DNA of 64,000 nt, from contig NZ_JAAFGZ010000004.1 in NCBI RefSeq assembly GCF_010365105.1, forward strand, positions 98,745 to 162,744. Direction: 5' to 3'. Under the pieces are notes generated by a model. That model had not been told where the DNA came from, did no database searches, and saw only the letters and a list, made by a program, of their open reading frames with translations. The translations under genes and the position numbers were made by a program. Source of the DNA: Polaromonas sp. (GTDB lineage: Bacteria > Pseudomonadota > Gammaproteobacteria > Burkholderiales > Burkholderiaceae_C). Shown piece by piece: positions 26,528 to 35,770 of the stretch; positions within the stretch are counted from its first letter, which is position 1; every line of letters begins with the position of its first letter.

Positions 26528-26569
26528 AACTCCAGGCATCCCATGTACTCCAAACCCAACTTTCACGCC

Positions 26570-27397
26570 ATGACTTACTGTGTCGCCATCAAACTCAATG
26601 CCGGACTGGTTTTCCTGTCCGATTCCCGGACCAATGCGGGCCTGGACCACATCAGCACCTTTCGCAAGATGATCGTCTATGAAAAGCCCGGCGACCGCTT
26701 CATGGTGCTGCTGACCGCCGGCAACCTGTCCATCTCGCAGTCGGTGCGCGAGATATTGCAGACCGAGGAAATACGCGACCCCGCAGGCGGCGAGCCGATC
26801 ACCATCTGGAACGCCAGGAGCATGTTCGACGCCGCCCGCGTGCTCGGCTCGGCCATCCGCCGCGTCTATGACCATGACGCCCGGGCGCTGAGGAACGACG
26901 ATGTCGGCTTCAACGTGTCACTGGTCTTCGGCGGCCAGATCAAGGGCGAAGGAATGCGCCTGTTCCAGGTGTATTCGCCCGGCAACTTCATCGAGGCCAC
27001 CGAAGAAACGCCCTATTTCCAGGTTGGCGAATCGAAGTACGGCAAGCCGGTGCTCGACCGGGTCATCCGGCCCGAAACCCCGCTGGACGAGGCCGCCAAA
27101 TGCGCGCTGGTGTCGATGGACTCGACCATGAAGTCCAACCTGTCGGTCGGCCTGCCGCTGGACCTGGTGGTGTATGAAGCAGACAGCCTGAAAAGCGACA
27201 AGATCGTCTGCATCGACCAGGACAACCCCTACTACCAGATGATGCACAACAGCTGGGGGCAAAAGCTTCGCCAGGTGTTCGACAGCATCGAAGACCCGGT
27301 GTGGAACGATGCGCACACCGATACACCGATCAAGATGCCGGCCGGCCGCCATGCCGCGCTGAAAAAAATCAGCACGCCGCATGAAAAACTGATCTAG
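26570..27397 (+). CDS. Anbu (bacterial proteasome/HslV-like Ntn-hydrolase)
   Basis: This roughly 275-residue protein starts MTYCVAIKLNAGLVFLSDSRTNAGLDHISTFRKMIVY, the hallmark of the Anbu branch of the proteasome beta/HslV superfamily. Thr2 would be the N-terminal nucleophile after Met removal, and the DSRTNAG and FRK (Lys33-like) positions are present. For that reason I prefer the ATG at 26570 over an upstream in-frame ATG at 26543. Anbu genes usually neighbour ATP-grasp, alpha-E and transglutaminase-like genes; none is seen here, so this copy is solitary, 42 bp after mutS. Confidence 0.88.
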   Translation: MTYCVAIKLNAGLVFLSDSRTNAGLDHISTFRKMIVYEKPGDRFMVLLTAGNLSISQSVREILQTEEIRDPAGGEPITIWNARSMFDAARVLGSAIRRVYDHDARALRNDDVGFNVSLVFGGQIKGEGMRLFQVYSPGNFIEATEETPYFQVGESKYGKPVLDRVIRPETPLDEAAKCALVSMDSTMKSNLSVGLPLDLVVYEADSLKSDKIVCIDQDNPYYQMMHNSWGQKLRQVFDSIEDPVWNDAHTDTPIKMPAGRHAALKKISTPHEKLI

Positions 27398-27477
27398 CCA
27401 TTTTTTTCATTGCCCCTTCACCGACATTTACCTCCGGGCAAAACCGTAGCCTGCGCGCTGCGGCCCCCCTTATTTAC

Positions 27478-28320
27478 GTGCCCACAAGTCCCAAGCCCCT
27501 CATCATTTTTTCCCATGGCAACAGCTTTCCGGCCAGTACCTACGGCGTGCTGTTCCAGAGCCTGAAGGCACGGGGTTTTCAAATCCAGGCGATTGAAAAA
27601 TTCGGCCATGACCCGCACTACCCGGTCACGAGCAACTGGCCCAACCTGGTCCAGCAACTGGCCGACTTTGCCAGCCAGGAAGTCGAAAAGTCCGGCCAGC
27701 CAGCCTTTCTGGTCGGCCATTCGCTGGGCGGCTTTCTGAGCCTGATGTGTGCCGCCCGATACCCCGAACTTGGTGGCCACAAGGTTGCTGGCGTGCTGAT
27801 GCTCGACTCGCCGGTGCTGGGCGGCTGGCGCGCCAAGGCGCTGAGCGTGGCCAAGCGGGCGCGGCTGGTGGGCTCGATTTCGCCGGGGGCCATCAGCCGC
27901 AAGCGCCGCCACCAGTGGCTGGGCCGGGACGAGGTGCTGGCGCACTTTCGCAGCAAGAAAGCCTTTGCCCGCTGGGACGAGCAGGTGCTGCGCGACTATA
28001 TTGACCACGGCACCCACGACGAAGGCGGAAGCGCGCAGGGGCAGCGCCTGCTGAGCTTTGACCGCGACGTGGAAACCGTGATCTACAACACCCTGCCCGA
28101 CAACCTGGAGCAGCTGCTGAAAACGCATCCGCTGCAATGTCCGGCGACGTTCATCGGCGGGCGCCAGTCGGCCGAGATGAAGCAGGTCGGCATGGCGATG
28201 ACGCAGAAAATCACCCAGGGCCGCATCATGATGCTCGACGGCAGCCACCTGTTCCCGATGGAAAAGCCCCTGGCCACCGCTGCCGCCATCGAAGCGGCGC
28301 TGCTGAATTTCATGGGCTGA
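27478..28320 (+). CDS. Alpha/beta-hydrolase
   Basis: This 280-residue alpha/beta-hydrolase begins IIFSHGNSFPASTYGVLFQSL (oxyanion HG motif). The nucleophile elbow is VGHSLGGFLSL (Ser near residue 82), and the likely catalytic His is in MMLDGSHLFPMEKP near the end. The substrate is unknown; esterase, lipase or thioesterase activity is possible. The start is GTG at 27478, the best placed codon after a short T-rich spacer. It follows the Anbu gene by 80 bp. Confidence 0.85.
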   Translation: MPTSPKPLIIFSHGNSFPASTYGVLFQSLKARGFQIQAIEKFGHDPHYPVTSNWPNLVQQLADFASQEVEKSGQPAFLVGHSLGGFLSLMCAARYPELGGHKVAGVLMLDSPVLGGWRAKALSVAKRARLVGSISPGAISRKRRHQWLGRDEVLAHFRSKKAFARWDEQVLRDYIDHGTHDEGGSAQGQRLLSFDRDVETVIYNTLPDNLEQLLKTHPLQCPATFIGGRQSAEMKQVGMAMTQKITQGRIMMLDGSHLFPMEKPLATAAAIEAALLNFMG

Positions 28321-28368
28321 AGGCGGCTTTCTAGGCATTCTGTTTGCTCCAAACCAGACGCTCGCGGC

Positions 28369-28428
28369 TTGCTATTTAATAGATAGCTGTAAAGCTTTCA
28401 GCAGCTTGCGTAAAACTGCTTTTTTATT
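28369..28428 (+). repeat. Dispersed repeat family A (intergenic, before the palindromic element)
   Basis: GCTTGCTATTTAATAGATAG, then CTGTAAAGC…AGCTTGCGTAAAACTGC and TTTTTTATT. Good family A layout. Confidence 0.6.
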
Positions 28429-28469
28429 ATGTTTTTTTAATTGCGAATGCTTACCGTTTGTTTGCTGTT

Positions 28470-29172
28470 TTTCTTGGGATTTGGAGGCTTCTTCTGTGGA
28501 TTGAGGGGTGAGCGCCTTCCCGGCGGAGGGTAACTTTCTTTTCTGGCAAAAAAGAAAGTCACCAAAGAAAGTTGCCTGAGGGCGGGAGCGGATCAGAGCT
28601 GAACGCTCTGTCGGGCCATCGCTTCGCTGGGCCCTGAGTTCTTTGATCGCTGGCTGGTAGCCAATGCCAAAGGCTGGCTGGTTCGACCGCTCGTTCGCCA
28701 ACAGCTTCACGCTCTGCTTGATCTGCTTGATCTGCTTGGCTTGCGCTTTGCGCATCGCGGTTAGCTGTAGGCAACGCCTATTTTCTTTATGGTGTGTCAG
28801 TAGCTCTGGAACCACCCTTGCTCTTTTTACTGTCCGTTGTCAGCCCCCGACCCGCCCTGACCAAGAAAAGTTTAAAACAAGAAACTGGAAGAAGTGCTTA
28901 AAGCACAAAGGAAACGGTCAAGCAGAGCGTGAAGCTGTTGGCGAACGAGCAGTCGAACCAGCCAGCCTTTGACAATGCCACCAGCCCTCAGATCCAGGTG
29001 CCCAGGGCCCAGCGAAGCGATGGCCCGTCAGAGCGTTCAGCTCTGATCCGATCCCGACCTTCAGGCAACTTTCTTTGGTGACTTTCTTTTTTGCCAGAAA
29101 AGAAAGTTACCCCCCGCCGGGAAGGCGCTCACCCCTCAAACCACAGGAGAAGCCACCAAATCCCAAAACCAA
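28470..29172. repeat. Large near-palindromic intergenic element (about 0.7 kb)
   Basis: The left arm (28470-28721) and right arm (28918-29172) are inverse complements over about 250 bp with small differences. Shared blocks include GAGGGGTGAGCGCCTTCCCG, GTAACTTTCTTTTCTGGCAA, GTTGCCTGAGG/CTTCAGGCAAC, GCCATCGCTTCGCTGGGCCC and GCGAACGAGC…GAACCAGCCAGCC. About 195 bp separate the arms. No transposase is encoded. The short open frames inside are translations of the repeat, and I do not call them genes. Together with the family A copy upstream this fills the whole 28321-29226 gap. Confidence 0.9.
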
Positions 29173-29226
29173 AGAACAGAAACCGCAAGTCCACCTTCAG
29201 TCAGATGAGCCGTCACTGTTTCTTGG

Positions 29227-30060
29227 TCAATCCGCCCAGACCACCAGGCCGCTCCAGGCGGTGGCCAGCACCACGATGCCAAACGCGATGCGGTACCAGG
29301 CGAAGGGCACGAAGTCGTGGCTGGCGATGTAGCGGAGCAGCCAGCGAATGCACAGCCAGGCGCTCAAAAAGGAAAACAGCAGGCCGACGCCGAACATCGG
29401 CAGGTCGGCCATCGACAGCAGCGCTCGCTCCTTGAACAGGCTGTAGACGCCCGCGCCAATCAGCGTCGGAATCGCCAGGTAGAACGAAAAATCGGTCGCT
29501 GCCTTGCGCGACAGGCCGAGCAGCATGCCGCCGATGATGGTCGAGCCGCTGCGACTGGTGCCCGGAATCATCGCCAGGCATTGCACCAGCCCGACCTTGA
29601 GCGCGTCCATCGTCGTCATCGACTCGACATCGTGGATGCGAATGGCCGCCGGGTTGCGCTGCTGGCGCTTTTCGGCCCACAAGATGATGAAGCCGCCAAC
29701 GATAAAGGCGCTGGCTACCACCACCGGCGTGAACAGATGCGCCTTGATGGCCTTGCCGAACAGCAGCCCCAGCACCACGGCCGGAATAAAAGCCACCAGT
29801 ACATTCAGCGCGAACTGCTGCGCCTGCTTTTCGTTCGGCAGCGCGATCAGGGTGCTGCGGATTTTTTGCCAGTACACCAGGATCACCGCAAAGATGGCGC
29901 CGGTCTGGATGGCAATGTCGAACACCTTGGCCTTTTCGTCGTCAAAGCCCAGCAGCGCACCGGCCAGGATCAGGTGGCCGGTGGATGAAATGGGAAGAAA
30001 TTCGGTCAGTCCTTCGACAACGCCCATGATGGCGGCTTTGACCAGCAAAACAATATCCAC
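29227..30060 (-). CDS. uppP: Undecaprenyl-diphosphatase (BacA/UppP)
   Basis: This 277-residue integral membrane phosphatase recycles undecaprenyl pyrophosphate for cell-wall synthesis and confers bacitracin tolerance. The two family signatures are present: [17 protein letters not shown] (residues 17-33) and [21 protein letters not shown], around a bundle of about eight hydrophobic segments. Length is typical. It is a single gene; the large palindromic element lies directly downstream of its stop. Confidence 0.96.
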   Translation of the reverse strand: MDIVLLVKAAIMGVVEGLTEFLPISSTGHLILAGALLGFDDEKAKVFDIAIQTGAIFAVILVYWQKIRSTLIALPNEKQAQQFALNVLVAFIPAVVLGLLFGKAIKAHLFTPVVVASAFIVGGFIILWAEKRQQRNPAAIRIHDVESMTTMDALKVGLVQCLAMIPGTSRSGSTIIGGMLLGLSRKAATDFSFYLAIPTLIGAGVYSLFKERALLSMADLPMFGVGLLFSFLSAWLCIRWLLRYIASHDFVPFAWYRIAFGIVVLATAWSGLVVWAD

Positions 30061-30142
30061 GCGTACTCCTTGAATGAAGGCGCGATTATCGTCGCTGGCT
30101 TTTCGCCCTGTGGTTGAGCCGGTGCCAACGGACTGGAAGGCC

Positions 30143-30919
30143 TTACAAAAGCCGGCTCAGGCGCTGGGCCGCCACCTGTAGAGCCGGCAATCTTTGAAGC
30201 GCCTGTTCGGCCGAAAGTCGCGAGACCGGCGCATGCACGGCCAGGGCCGCACGCATGATGCCGCTGTCATCACACACCGGCACGGCCAGGGCCAGCAATC
30301 CATCGATGAACTCCTGGCGGTCCAGCGAGTAGCCTGCACGGGCAATATTGGCGCACTCCTGAAGCAGCGCATCCTTTGACGTCAAGGTGGCTTCGGTCAT
30401 CGGCGTCAAGGTCAGCTCGGACACCAGCAAGTCACGCTGTTTGGCAGGCATCAGGGCCAGGAACAATTTTCCGCTGGCGGTGCAATGCAAGGGCACATGT
30501 TCGCCCACCATCAGCGTCAGCCGCCAGGGCCAGGGTGCCTCGACACGGTCCAGGTAGAGCACCGAAGCACCATCCAGTGTCGTGAAGTTACAGGTTTCAC
30601 CCACCTGCTGGACCAGTTCCGACAACACCTGATGGCGCAGGCTACGAACCGTGCCGTGGTTCAAGGTATCAAAAGACAATTTGCGAAGCGCGGGGCCGAC
30701 GATGAAGTCGCGCTCGTTGATGTCACGCGCAATGAATCCCGTCTCCAGCAACTGTGCGCACAAACGATGGGCCGTGCCTTTGGGCAAGGCCAGGTCGGCA
30801 GCCAGATCCGCCAGTGAAAGCGCACGGCCTTCTTTGGCCAGGCGTGCCAGCAAACGCAAGCTTCGTTCGGCCGAAGACCCGGTTGAAGAAACTGAATTCA
30901 AGACGTTTTTTTCGTTCAT
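30143..30919 (-). CDS. IclR-family transcriptional regulator
   Basis: This 258-residue regulator has an N-terminal winged HTH ([32 protein letters not shown], residues 35-66) and a C-terminal IclR effector domain ([53 protein letters not shown]). It is transcribed divergently from the GMC oxidoreductase/MHS transporter pair. A perfect 9-5-9 inverted repeat lies in the shared promoter region, so it probably controls that pair and itself. The effector is unknown. Confidence 0.9.
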   Translation of the reverse strand: MNEKNVLNSVSSTGSSAERSLRLLARLAKEGRALSLADLAADLALPKGTAHRLCAQLLETGFIARDINERDFIVGPALRKLSFDTLNHGTVRSLRHQVLSELVQQVGETCNFTTLDGASVLYLDRVEAPWPWRLTLMVGEHVPLHCTASGKLFLALMPAKQRDLLVSELTLTPMTEATLTSKDALLQECANIARAGYSLDRQEFIDGLLALAVPVCDDSGIMRAALAVHAPVSRLSAEQALQRLPALQVAAQRLSRLL

Positions 30920-30933
30920 AGGGTAAATGCTAA

Positions 30934-30956
30934 TAGTGGAACCTAGAGTTCCACTA
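30934..30956. promoter_or_regulatory. IclR-type operator, perfect 9-5-9 inverted repeat
   Basis: TAGTGGAAC (30934-30942), five bases, then GTTCCACTA (30948-30956). The TGGAAC-N5-GTTCCA core fits operators of IclR-family regulators. It lies 14 bp upstream of the regulator start codon, where it could repress its own gene. Confidence 0.75.
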
Positions 30957-30979
30957 AATAATTATTCACAGAAAATAAA

Positions 30980-30996
30980 TGGAACAAAAAGGTCCG
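30980..30996. promoter_or_regulatory. Second, degenerate IclR-type site
   Basis: TGGAAC-N5-GGTCCG keeps one half-site exactly and the other partly. It lies 35 bp upstream of the GMC oxidoreductase start, so it could serve that direction. Confidence 0.45.
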
Positions 30997-31030
30997 TTAA
31001 TTTTTAACTCTGCTTTCGAGGGGCAAAAAA

Positions 31031-32704
31031 ATGAATGTCGAGGCTGCAATGCCAAGGCAAACCAAACAAGCAAGCAAGGCAAGAAGTATGACCAAAGAAT
31101 TTGATTACATCATTGTCGGCGCCGGTTCTGCAGGTTGCGTCCTTGCCAACCGGTTGTCTGAAGATCCGGCAACCCGGGTGCTGTTGCTGGAAGCCGGCGG
31201 CAAGGACTGGAACCCCTGGATCCATGTGCCGGTGGGCTACTTCAAGACCATGCACGACCCCAAGCTGGACTGGTGCTACAAGACCGAGCCCGAACCGGGC
31301 ACCGCCAATCGCCAATTGCAATGGCCCAGAGGCAAGGTGCTGGGGGGTTCGAGTTCGCTCAACGGCTTGCTCTATGTGCGCGGCCAGCGCGAAGACTACG
31401 ACCGCTGGGTTGAGCTGGGAAATCCGGGATGGAGCTACGCCGACGTGCTGCCCTACTTCAAGAAATCAGAGGATCAGGAGCGCGGGGCCAATGACTACCA
31501 CGGCGTCGGTGGCCCGCTGAAAGTCTCTGACCTCAGGCTGCGTCGCCCTATTGCGGACCATTTCATTGCCGGCGCCATGGACATTGGCATCCCTTTCAAC
31601 GAAGACTACAACGGCGCGGTGCAAGAGGGTGTGGGCTACTTTCAGCAGACGGCTCACAAAGGCTTTCGCTGGAGCACGGCCCGCGGCTTTCTGCGGCCTG
31701 CCCGCAAGCGCGCCAACCTTGTCGTCAAGACCAAGGCACAGACCACCCGTGTGCTGTTCGAAGGCAAGCGCGCCGTCGGGGTGGAATATGTGCAGGACGG
31801 GCAACGCCTTCAAGCCCATGCTGGCGCCGAAGTGATTTTGGCCGCTGGCGCCATCGGTTCACCGCAGCTGCTGCAATGCTCTGGCGTCGGTCCGGCGGAT
31901 CTGCTGGCCAGGGTGGGCGTGCCGGTGGTGCATGCCCTGCCAGGGGTTGGCCAAAACCTGCAGGACCATTTGCAAGTCCGTCTGGTTTTCAAGACCAGGG
32001 AGCGCACGCTGAACGACGAGGTCAACACCTATCTCGGTCAGTTGAAGGTCGGCATGCAGTATGCGTTCAGCCGCACCGGGCCGCTGACGCTGGCGGCCAG
32101 TCAGGTCACCATCTTCACCCGCTCGGGACCGGACGTGACGCGTCCCGACATCCAGTTCCACATGCAGCCCCTGAGCGCCGACAAGCCGGGCGAAGGGGCG
32201 CACAAGTTCTCGGCCTTCACCTCGTCGGTCTGCCAATTGCGCCCCTACAGCCGTGGCCACATCGAAATCACGTCGCCCGATGCGCTGGTCTATCCGGCCA
32301 TTTACGCGAACTACCTGTCCGACGAGCGCGACCATGCGGTGGTGATTGGCGGTGTCAAGGTGGCTCGTCGTATTGCGCAGTCTCCCTCGATGGCGCCGCA
32401 CATCATTTCTGAATTTGTTCCGGGTACGCAGTTCCAGACAGATGCAGAGTTGCTCGACGCGGCCCGCCGTTACAGCCAGAGCATTTACCACCCGAGTGGC
32501 ACTTGCAAGATGGGAATTGACGCCATGGCAGTGGTCGATCCCCGCTTGCGGGTGCATGGCCTCACCGGTCTGCGCGTGGTCGACTGCTCGATCATGCCGG
32601 AAATCGTGTCCGGGAATACCAATGCCCCGGTCATCATGATTGCCGAAAAAGCGGCCGACATGATTCGCGAGGATGCCAGGAAAACAGCGGCGTACGCACG
32701 CTAG
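31031..32704 (+). CDS. GMC-family FAD-dependent oxidoreductase (choline/alcohol dehydrogenase-like)
   Basis: This 557-residue flavoprotein is of the glucose-methanol-choline family. Motifs are the ADP-binding FDYIIVGAGSAGCVLANRLSE, GMC signature 1 WPRGKVLGGSSSLNGLLYVRG and signature 2 GAIGSPQLLQCSGVGP. The C-terminal catalytic region is YHPSGTCKMG…VVDCSIMPEIVSGNTNAPVIMIAEKAAD (His in YHP). I use the ATG at 31031 because a GAGGGG Shine-Dalgarno precedes it; ATG 31088 is the start by homology. It shares its regulator with the downstream MHS transporter, so it probably oxidises the imported alcohol-type substrate. Confidence 0.9.
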   Translation: MNVEAAMPRQTKQASKARSMTKEFDYIIVGAGSAGCVLANRLSEDPATRVLLLEAGGKDWNPWIHVPVGYFKTMHDPKLDWCYKTEPEPGTANRQLQWPRGKVLGGSSSLNGLLYVRGQREDYDRWVELGNPGWSYADVLPYFKKSEDQERGANDYHGVGGPLKVSDLRLRRPIADHFIAGAMDIGIPFNEDYNGAVQEGVGYFQQTAHKGFRWSTARGFLRPARKRANLVVKTKAQTTRVLFEGKRAVGVEYVQDGQRLQAHAGAEVILAAGAIGSPQLLQCSGVGPADLLARVGVPVVHALPGVGQNLQDHLQVRLVFKTRERTLNDEVNTYLGQLKVGMQYAFSRTGPLTLAASQVTIFTRSGPDVTRPDIQFHMQPLSADKPGEGAHKFSAFTSSVCQLRPYSRGHIEITSPDALVYPAIYANYLSDERDHAVVIGGVKVARRIAQSPSMAPHIISEFVPGTQFQTDAELLDAARRYSQSIYHPSGTCKMGIDAMAVVDPRLRVHGLTGLRVVDCSIMPEIVSGNTNAPVIMIAEKAADMIREDARKTAAYAR

Positions 32705-32749
32705 GCGCCACGCGCAAGACAGCTTTCATTCACACAAAGGAGACAAGAC

Positions 32750-34075
32750 ATGAGCACGCACAATGAAAAGGCGATCCGCAAGGTCGTCATCTCGGCGCTG
32801 GTGGGCGCCAGCCTCGAATGGTATGACTTCTTTTTGTACGGCGTCGTCGCCGGCATCGTCTTCAACCGCCTGTACTTTCCATCGGACGACATCACGGTGT
32901 CCACCATGCTGGCGTATGGCACTTTTGCCGTCGGCTTCATCACACGCCCGCTGGGCGGCGTGGTGTTTGGCCATTTTGGCGACAAGCTGGGCCGCAAAAG
33001 CATGCTGGTCATCACCCTGATGATCATGGGCGTGGCCACGTTCCTGATCGGCCTGATTCCCACCTACGACCAGATCGGCATTGCCGCACCCTTGCTGCTG
33101 CTGCTGATGCGCGTGATGCAGGGCATCGGGCTGGGTGGCGAATGGGGTGGCGCCGTGCTGATGGCGTATGAATACGCGCCCAAGGAAAAGCGCGGCTTTT
33201 ACGCATCGTTGCCGCAAATCGGCCTGGCCATCGGCCTGTGCATGGCCTCTGGCGTGGTGGGGCTGTTGTCCTGGGCGCTGACGGATGCGCAGTTCATGGC
33301 CTGGGGCTGGCGAATCGCCTTCCTGCTCTCGGGCGTGATGGTTGCCGTCGGCATGTACATCCGGCTGTCGGTGCAGGAAACGCCCGAGTTTGCCGCCGTG
33401 AAAGAACACAACGCCGAGGCAGCCATCCCGTTTTTCGACATGATGCGGCGCTATCCGGGCAATGTGCTCAAGGGCATGGGCGCTCGCTATATCGACGGCG
33501 TGTTCTTCAACATCTTTGGAGTGTTCTCGATCAACTACCTGACCAATACCGTCAAGATCAGCCGCACCGATGCCCTGCTTGGCGTGATGATTTCAGCCCT
33601 GGTCATGATTGTCACCATTCCTTTCTTTGGCCGTCTGTCGGACCGCATCGGCAGGACCAAAGTGTTCATGTGGGGCTCGATCATTACCGCGCTGTCGGCA
33701 TTTCCCGCCTTTTGGCTGATGACGCATTCTCAAGGCAATGTCACGCTTGTCTGGATCTCGATCGTTGTTCCGTTCGGCATCCTTTACGCCGCGGTCTACG
33801 GACCCGAAGCGGCACTGTTCTGCGATCTGTTCGACGCCAAGGTGCGCTACACCGGCATCTCGTTTGTTTACCAGTTCTCGGGCATCTTTGCATCGGGCAT
33901 CACGCCCATCATCGCCACTGCGCTGCTCAAGACGGGAGGCGGCGACCCGTGGCATGTCTGCCTGTACGTGCTGTTTGCAGGCGCCGTGTCGGCAGCCTGT
34001 GCCTGGTCAATCGGACGCGACAAGGCCAGGCTCGCCACGATTGAAATGCCGACAAGGCGGGGTCAACGCGCTTGA
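32750..34075 (+). CDS. MFS transporter, metabolite:H+ symporter (MHS) family
   Basis: This 441-residue, 12-segment transporter is of the ProP/ShiA/KgtP-like MHS family. It starts RKVVISALVGASLEWYDFFLYGVVAGIVF, carries the loop 2-3 motif GHFGDKLGRKSMLV and has GIGLGGEWGGAVLMAYEYAPKEKRGFY around helices 4-5. The substrate is probably an organic acid or alcohol-related metabolite processed by the GMC enzyme 45 bp upstream. A GGAG Shine-Dalgarno precedes the ATG. A long perfect hairpin follows the gene. Confidence 0.9.
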   Translation: MSTHNEKAIRKVVISALVGASLEWYDFFLYGVVAGIVFNRLYFPSDDITVSTMLAYGTFAVGFITRPLGGVVFGHFGDKLGRKSMLVITLMIMGVATFLIGLIPTYDQIGIAAPLLLLLMRVMQGIGLGGEWGGAVLMAYEYAPKEKRGFYASLPQIGLAIGLCMASGVVGLLSWALTDAQFMAWGWRIAFLLSGVMVAVGMYIRLSVQETPEFAAVKEHNAEAAIPFFDMMRRYPGNVLKGMGARYIDGVFFNIFGVFSINYLTNTVKISRTDALLGVMISALVMIVTIPFFGRLSDRIGRTKVFMWGSIITALSAFPAFWLMTHSQGNVTLVWISIVVPFGILYAAVYGPEAALFCDLFDAKVRYTGISFVYQFSGIFASGITPIIATALLKTGGGDPWHVCLYVLFAGAVSAACAWSIGRDKARLATIEMPTRRGQRA

Positions 34076-34114
34076 AGCTGGCGCAGGCCACAAGCCTGCA
34101 GGCGCTGAAGGCCG

Positions 34115-34149
34115 AACGCCCGACACAAGCAACGCTTGTGTCGGGCGTT
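34115..34149. terminator. Perfect 16-bp hairpin after the MHS transporter
   Basis: AACGCCCGACACAAGC (34115-34130), a 3-base loop, and its exact complement at 34134-34149. The downstream T tract is weak (TTGTGCATTTCATTTT), so it may terminate transcription or protect the mRNA 3' end. Confidence 0.75.
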
Positions 34150-34280
34150 GTGCATTTCATTTTCCATTTCAAATTCAGCCATGCCATCAAGACTTCTGTT
34201 CAAGAGCAGTTTTCGCCTCATTGCGATGCAGTTCGGGGGACCGTTGCATTGAAGTGGAAAAGAATTAAGCTGGCAGCACC

Positions 34281-34928
34281 ATGACCTCCACCACGCCAAA
34301 CGCCACCTCACAAATCGAGACTGCTCTGCCTACGCCCACCGACATCCTGGAGTTCTGGCTGGGTGACGGCATGACGTTGGGCTGGCCGTCCCAAGACATG
34401 AACCGGCGCTGGTTCCTGGGTGGCGCCGCGCTTGACGCTGAAATCCGGTCCCGCTTCGGCCAGGCGGTGCAGTCGGCCATGCAAGGTGAACTGGCGCCGT
34501 GGGAAGCAGCGCTTCACAGCCGGCTGGCGCTGGTGATTCTGCTCGACCAGTTCAGCCGCAACGTGTTTCGCGGCACTGCCCGTGCTTTTGACAGCGACGC
34601 GCAGTCGCAGCAACTGACGCTGAACACGCTGGCGAAGCAGGAAGACCGGCAATTGCCGTGGGTCGGCCGGGTGTTTTTGTACATGCCGCTGATGCACGCC
34701 GAAGACTTGGGACTGCAGGAAAAATGCGTGGCCTGTTTTTCACAACTGGTGGCCGATGCCCCCGCCGCTCTGAAACCCAAACTGCAGGGCAACCTTGACT
34801 CTGCCATCGAGCACCACGGCATCATTGCCCGGTTCGGCCGTTTTCCGTACCGCAATGAGGTGCTGGGCCGCGCCAGCAGCGCCGAGGAAAACGACTCCCT
34901 GCACAATGGCCAGCGCTTCGGGCAATAA
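34281..34928 (+). CDS. DUF924 family protein
   Basis: This 215-residue protein belongs to DUF924: DILEFWLGD near the N-terminus, RWFLGGAALDAEIRSRFG, the conserved LALVILLDQFSRNVFRGTARAFDSD core and FLYMPLMHAEDL. The fold is TPR-like and all-helical. No biochemical function is established. It stands alone between two hairpins; a run upstream (AAGTGGAAAAG) gives only a weak Shine-Dalgarno. Confidence 0.88.
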   Translation: MTSTTPNATSQIETALPTPTDILEFWLGDGMTLGWPSQDMNRRWFLGGAALDAEIRSRFGQAVQSAMQGELAPWEAALHSRLALVILLDQFSRNVFRGTARAFDSDAQSQQLTLNTLAKQEDRQLPWVGRVFLYMPLMHAEDLGLQEKCVACFSQLVADAPAALKPKLQGNLDSAIEHHGIIARFGRFPYRNEVLGRASSAEENDSLHNGQRFGQ

Positions 34929-35056
34929 GCAGTTCAAGCCGTCCGGTTCATTTCATATGCTGGAAATGCCCCCTCAGTAAATCAGCGCAACGTCCTACCG
35001 TCGTGCTTGCGGCGTTGAGGTGTACTTGGCGGTGAAACAAATTTTTGAGGAAACTG

Positions 35057-35647
35057 ATGAAAATTGCACACACTCCCGTCGGCATGCGCAGCAAAAGCGC
35101 TGTTTTGGCACTGGCTTTCGTGACCGGCTCGGTCGCACTGCTGGCCGGATGCGCCGGCGTCAAGGCGCCGCCCAAGGAATACACCCAGGAACGGCTGGAC
35201 GACCAGATCCAGGTGCCATCGGGCCATGTGGTGGCGCTGGAAACCACGGCGGTCGGTGTCCTCAACTACGAATGCAAGGCGAATCCGGCCATGGGCGGCG
35301 CCATCGGCTGGGTGCTCGCCAGCCCTCAGGCTGAGCTGATGGACCGCACCGGCAAGACAGTCGCCAGGTACTCAGGCCCGCCAGCCACCTGGACGCACAC
35401 CGACGGCTCCAGCGTCGTTGGCACGCAGGTCGCCCTTGCACCACGCCCCGGCGCCACCAACCTGGCCTACCAGTTGTCCAAGGGCAGGCCCGGTGCAGCC
35501 CCAGGCGCCATGCAGAACATCACCTACATCCAGCGCATCAAGACCAAGGGCGGACAGGACCTGAGCAAGGCCTGCACGCAGACCGATGTCGGCGACAAGC
35601 TGACGCTGCCTTACCAGGCTGACTACATTTTCTGGAAAGCGGCTTGA
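35057..35647 (+). CDS. DUF3455 lipoprotein
   Basis: This 196-residue protein has a lipoprotein signal (lipobox LLAGC, Cys32). The DUF3455 domain follows, with YECKANPAMGGAIGWVLASPQAELMDRTGKTVARYSGPPATWTHTDGS and a terminal YQADYIFWKA. It is expected in the periplasm, membrane anchored; the function is unknown. The ATG at 35057 has a GAGG Shine-Dalgarno six bases upstream. A strong terminator follows. Confidence 0.85.
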   Translation: MKIAHTPVGMRSKSAVLALAFVTGSVALLAGCAGVKAPPKEYTQERLDDQIQVPSGHVVALETTAVGVLNYECKANPAMGGAIGWVLASPQAELMDRTGKTVARYSGPPATWTHTDGSSVVGTQVALAPRPGATNLAYQLSKGRPGAAPGAMQNITYIQRIKTKGGQDLSKACTQTDVGDKLTLPYQADYIFWKAA

Positions 35648-35704
35648 TGCGTTCAAGGCAAGGGAAAGTGATCACCACACCCCTTTCATAACGCCCGGAC
35701 AGGC

Positions 35705-35745
35705 GTCAAAAAGCCCGCAGGCTTCAGGCCTTGCGGGCTTTTTGA
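35705..35745. terminator. Bidirectional Rho-independent terminator
   Basis: GTCAAAAAGCCCGCAGGC (35705-35722) pairs with the complement ending 35745, with one mismatch. A and T tracts on both sides serve the convergent DUF3455 and PXPV-repeat genes. Confidence 0.9.
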
Positions 35746-35770
35746 CGTCTAAAGAATCGGAGTGACCGGA

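Noticed and set aside
28372..28815. Minus-strand open frame of 147 codons in the palindromic element
   Set aside because: It is simply a translation through one arm of the inverted repeat and a family A copy; no homology, and composition changes with the repeat blocks.
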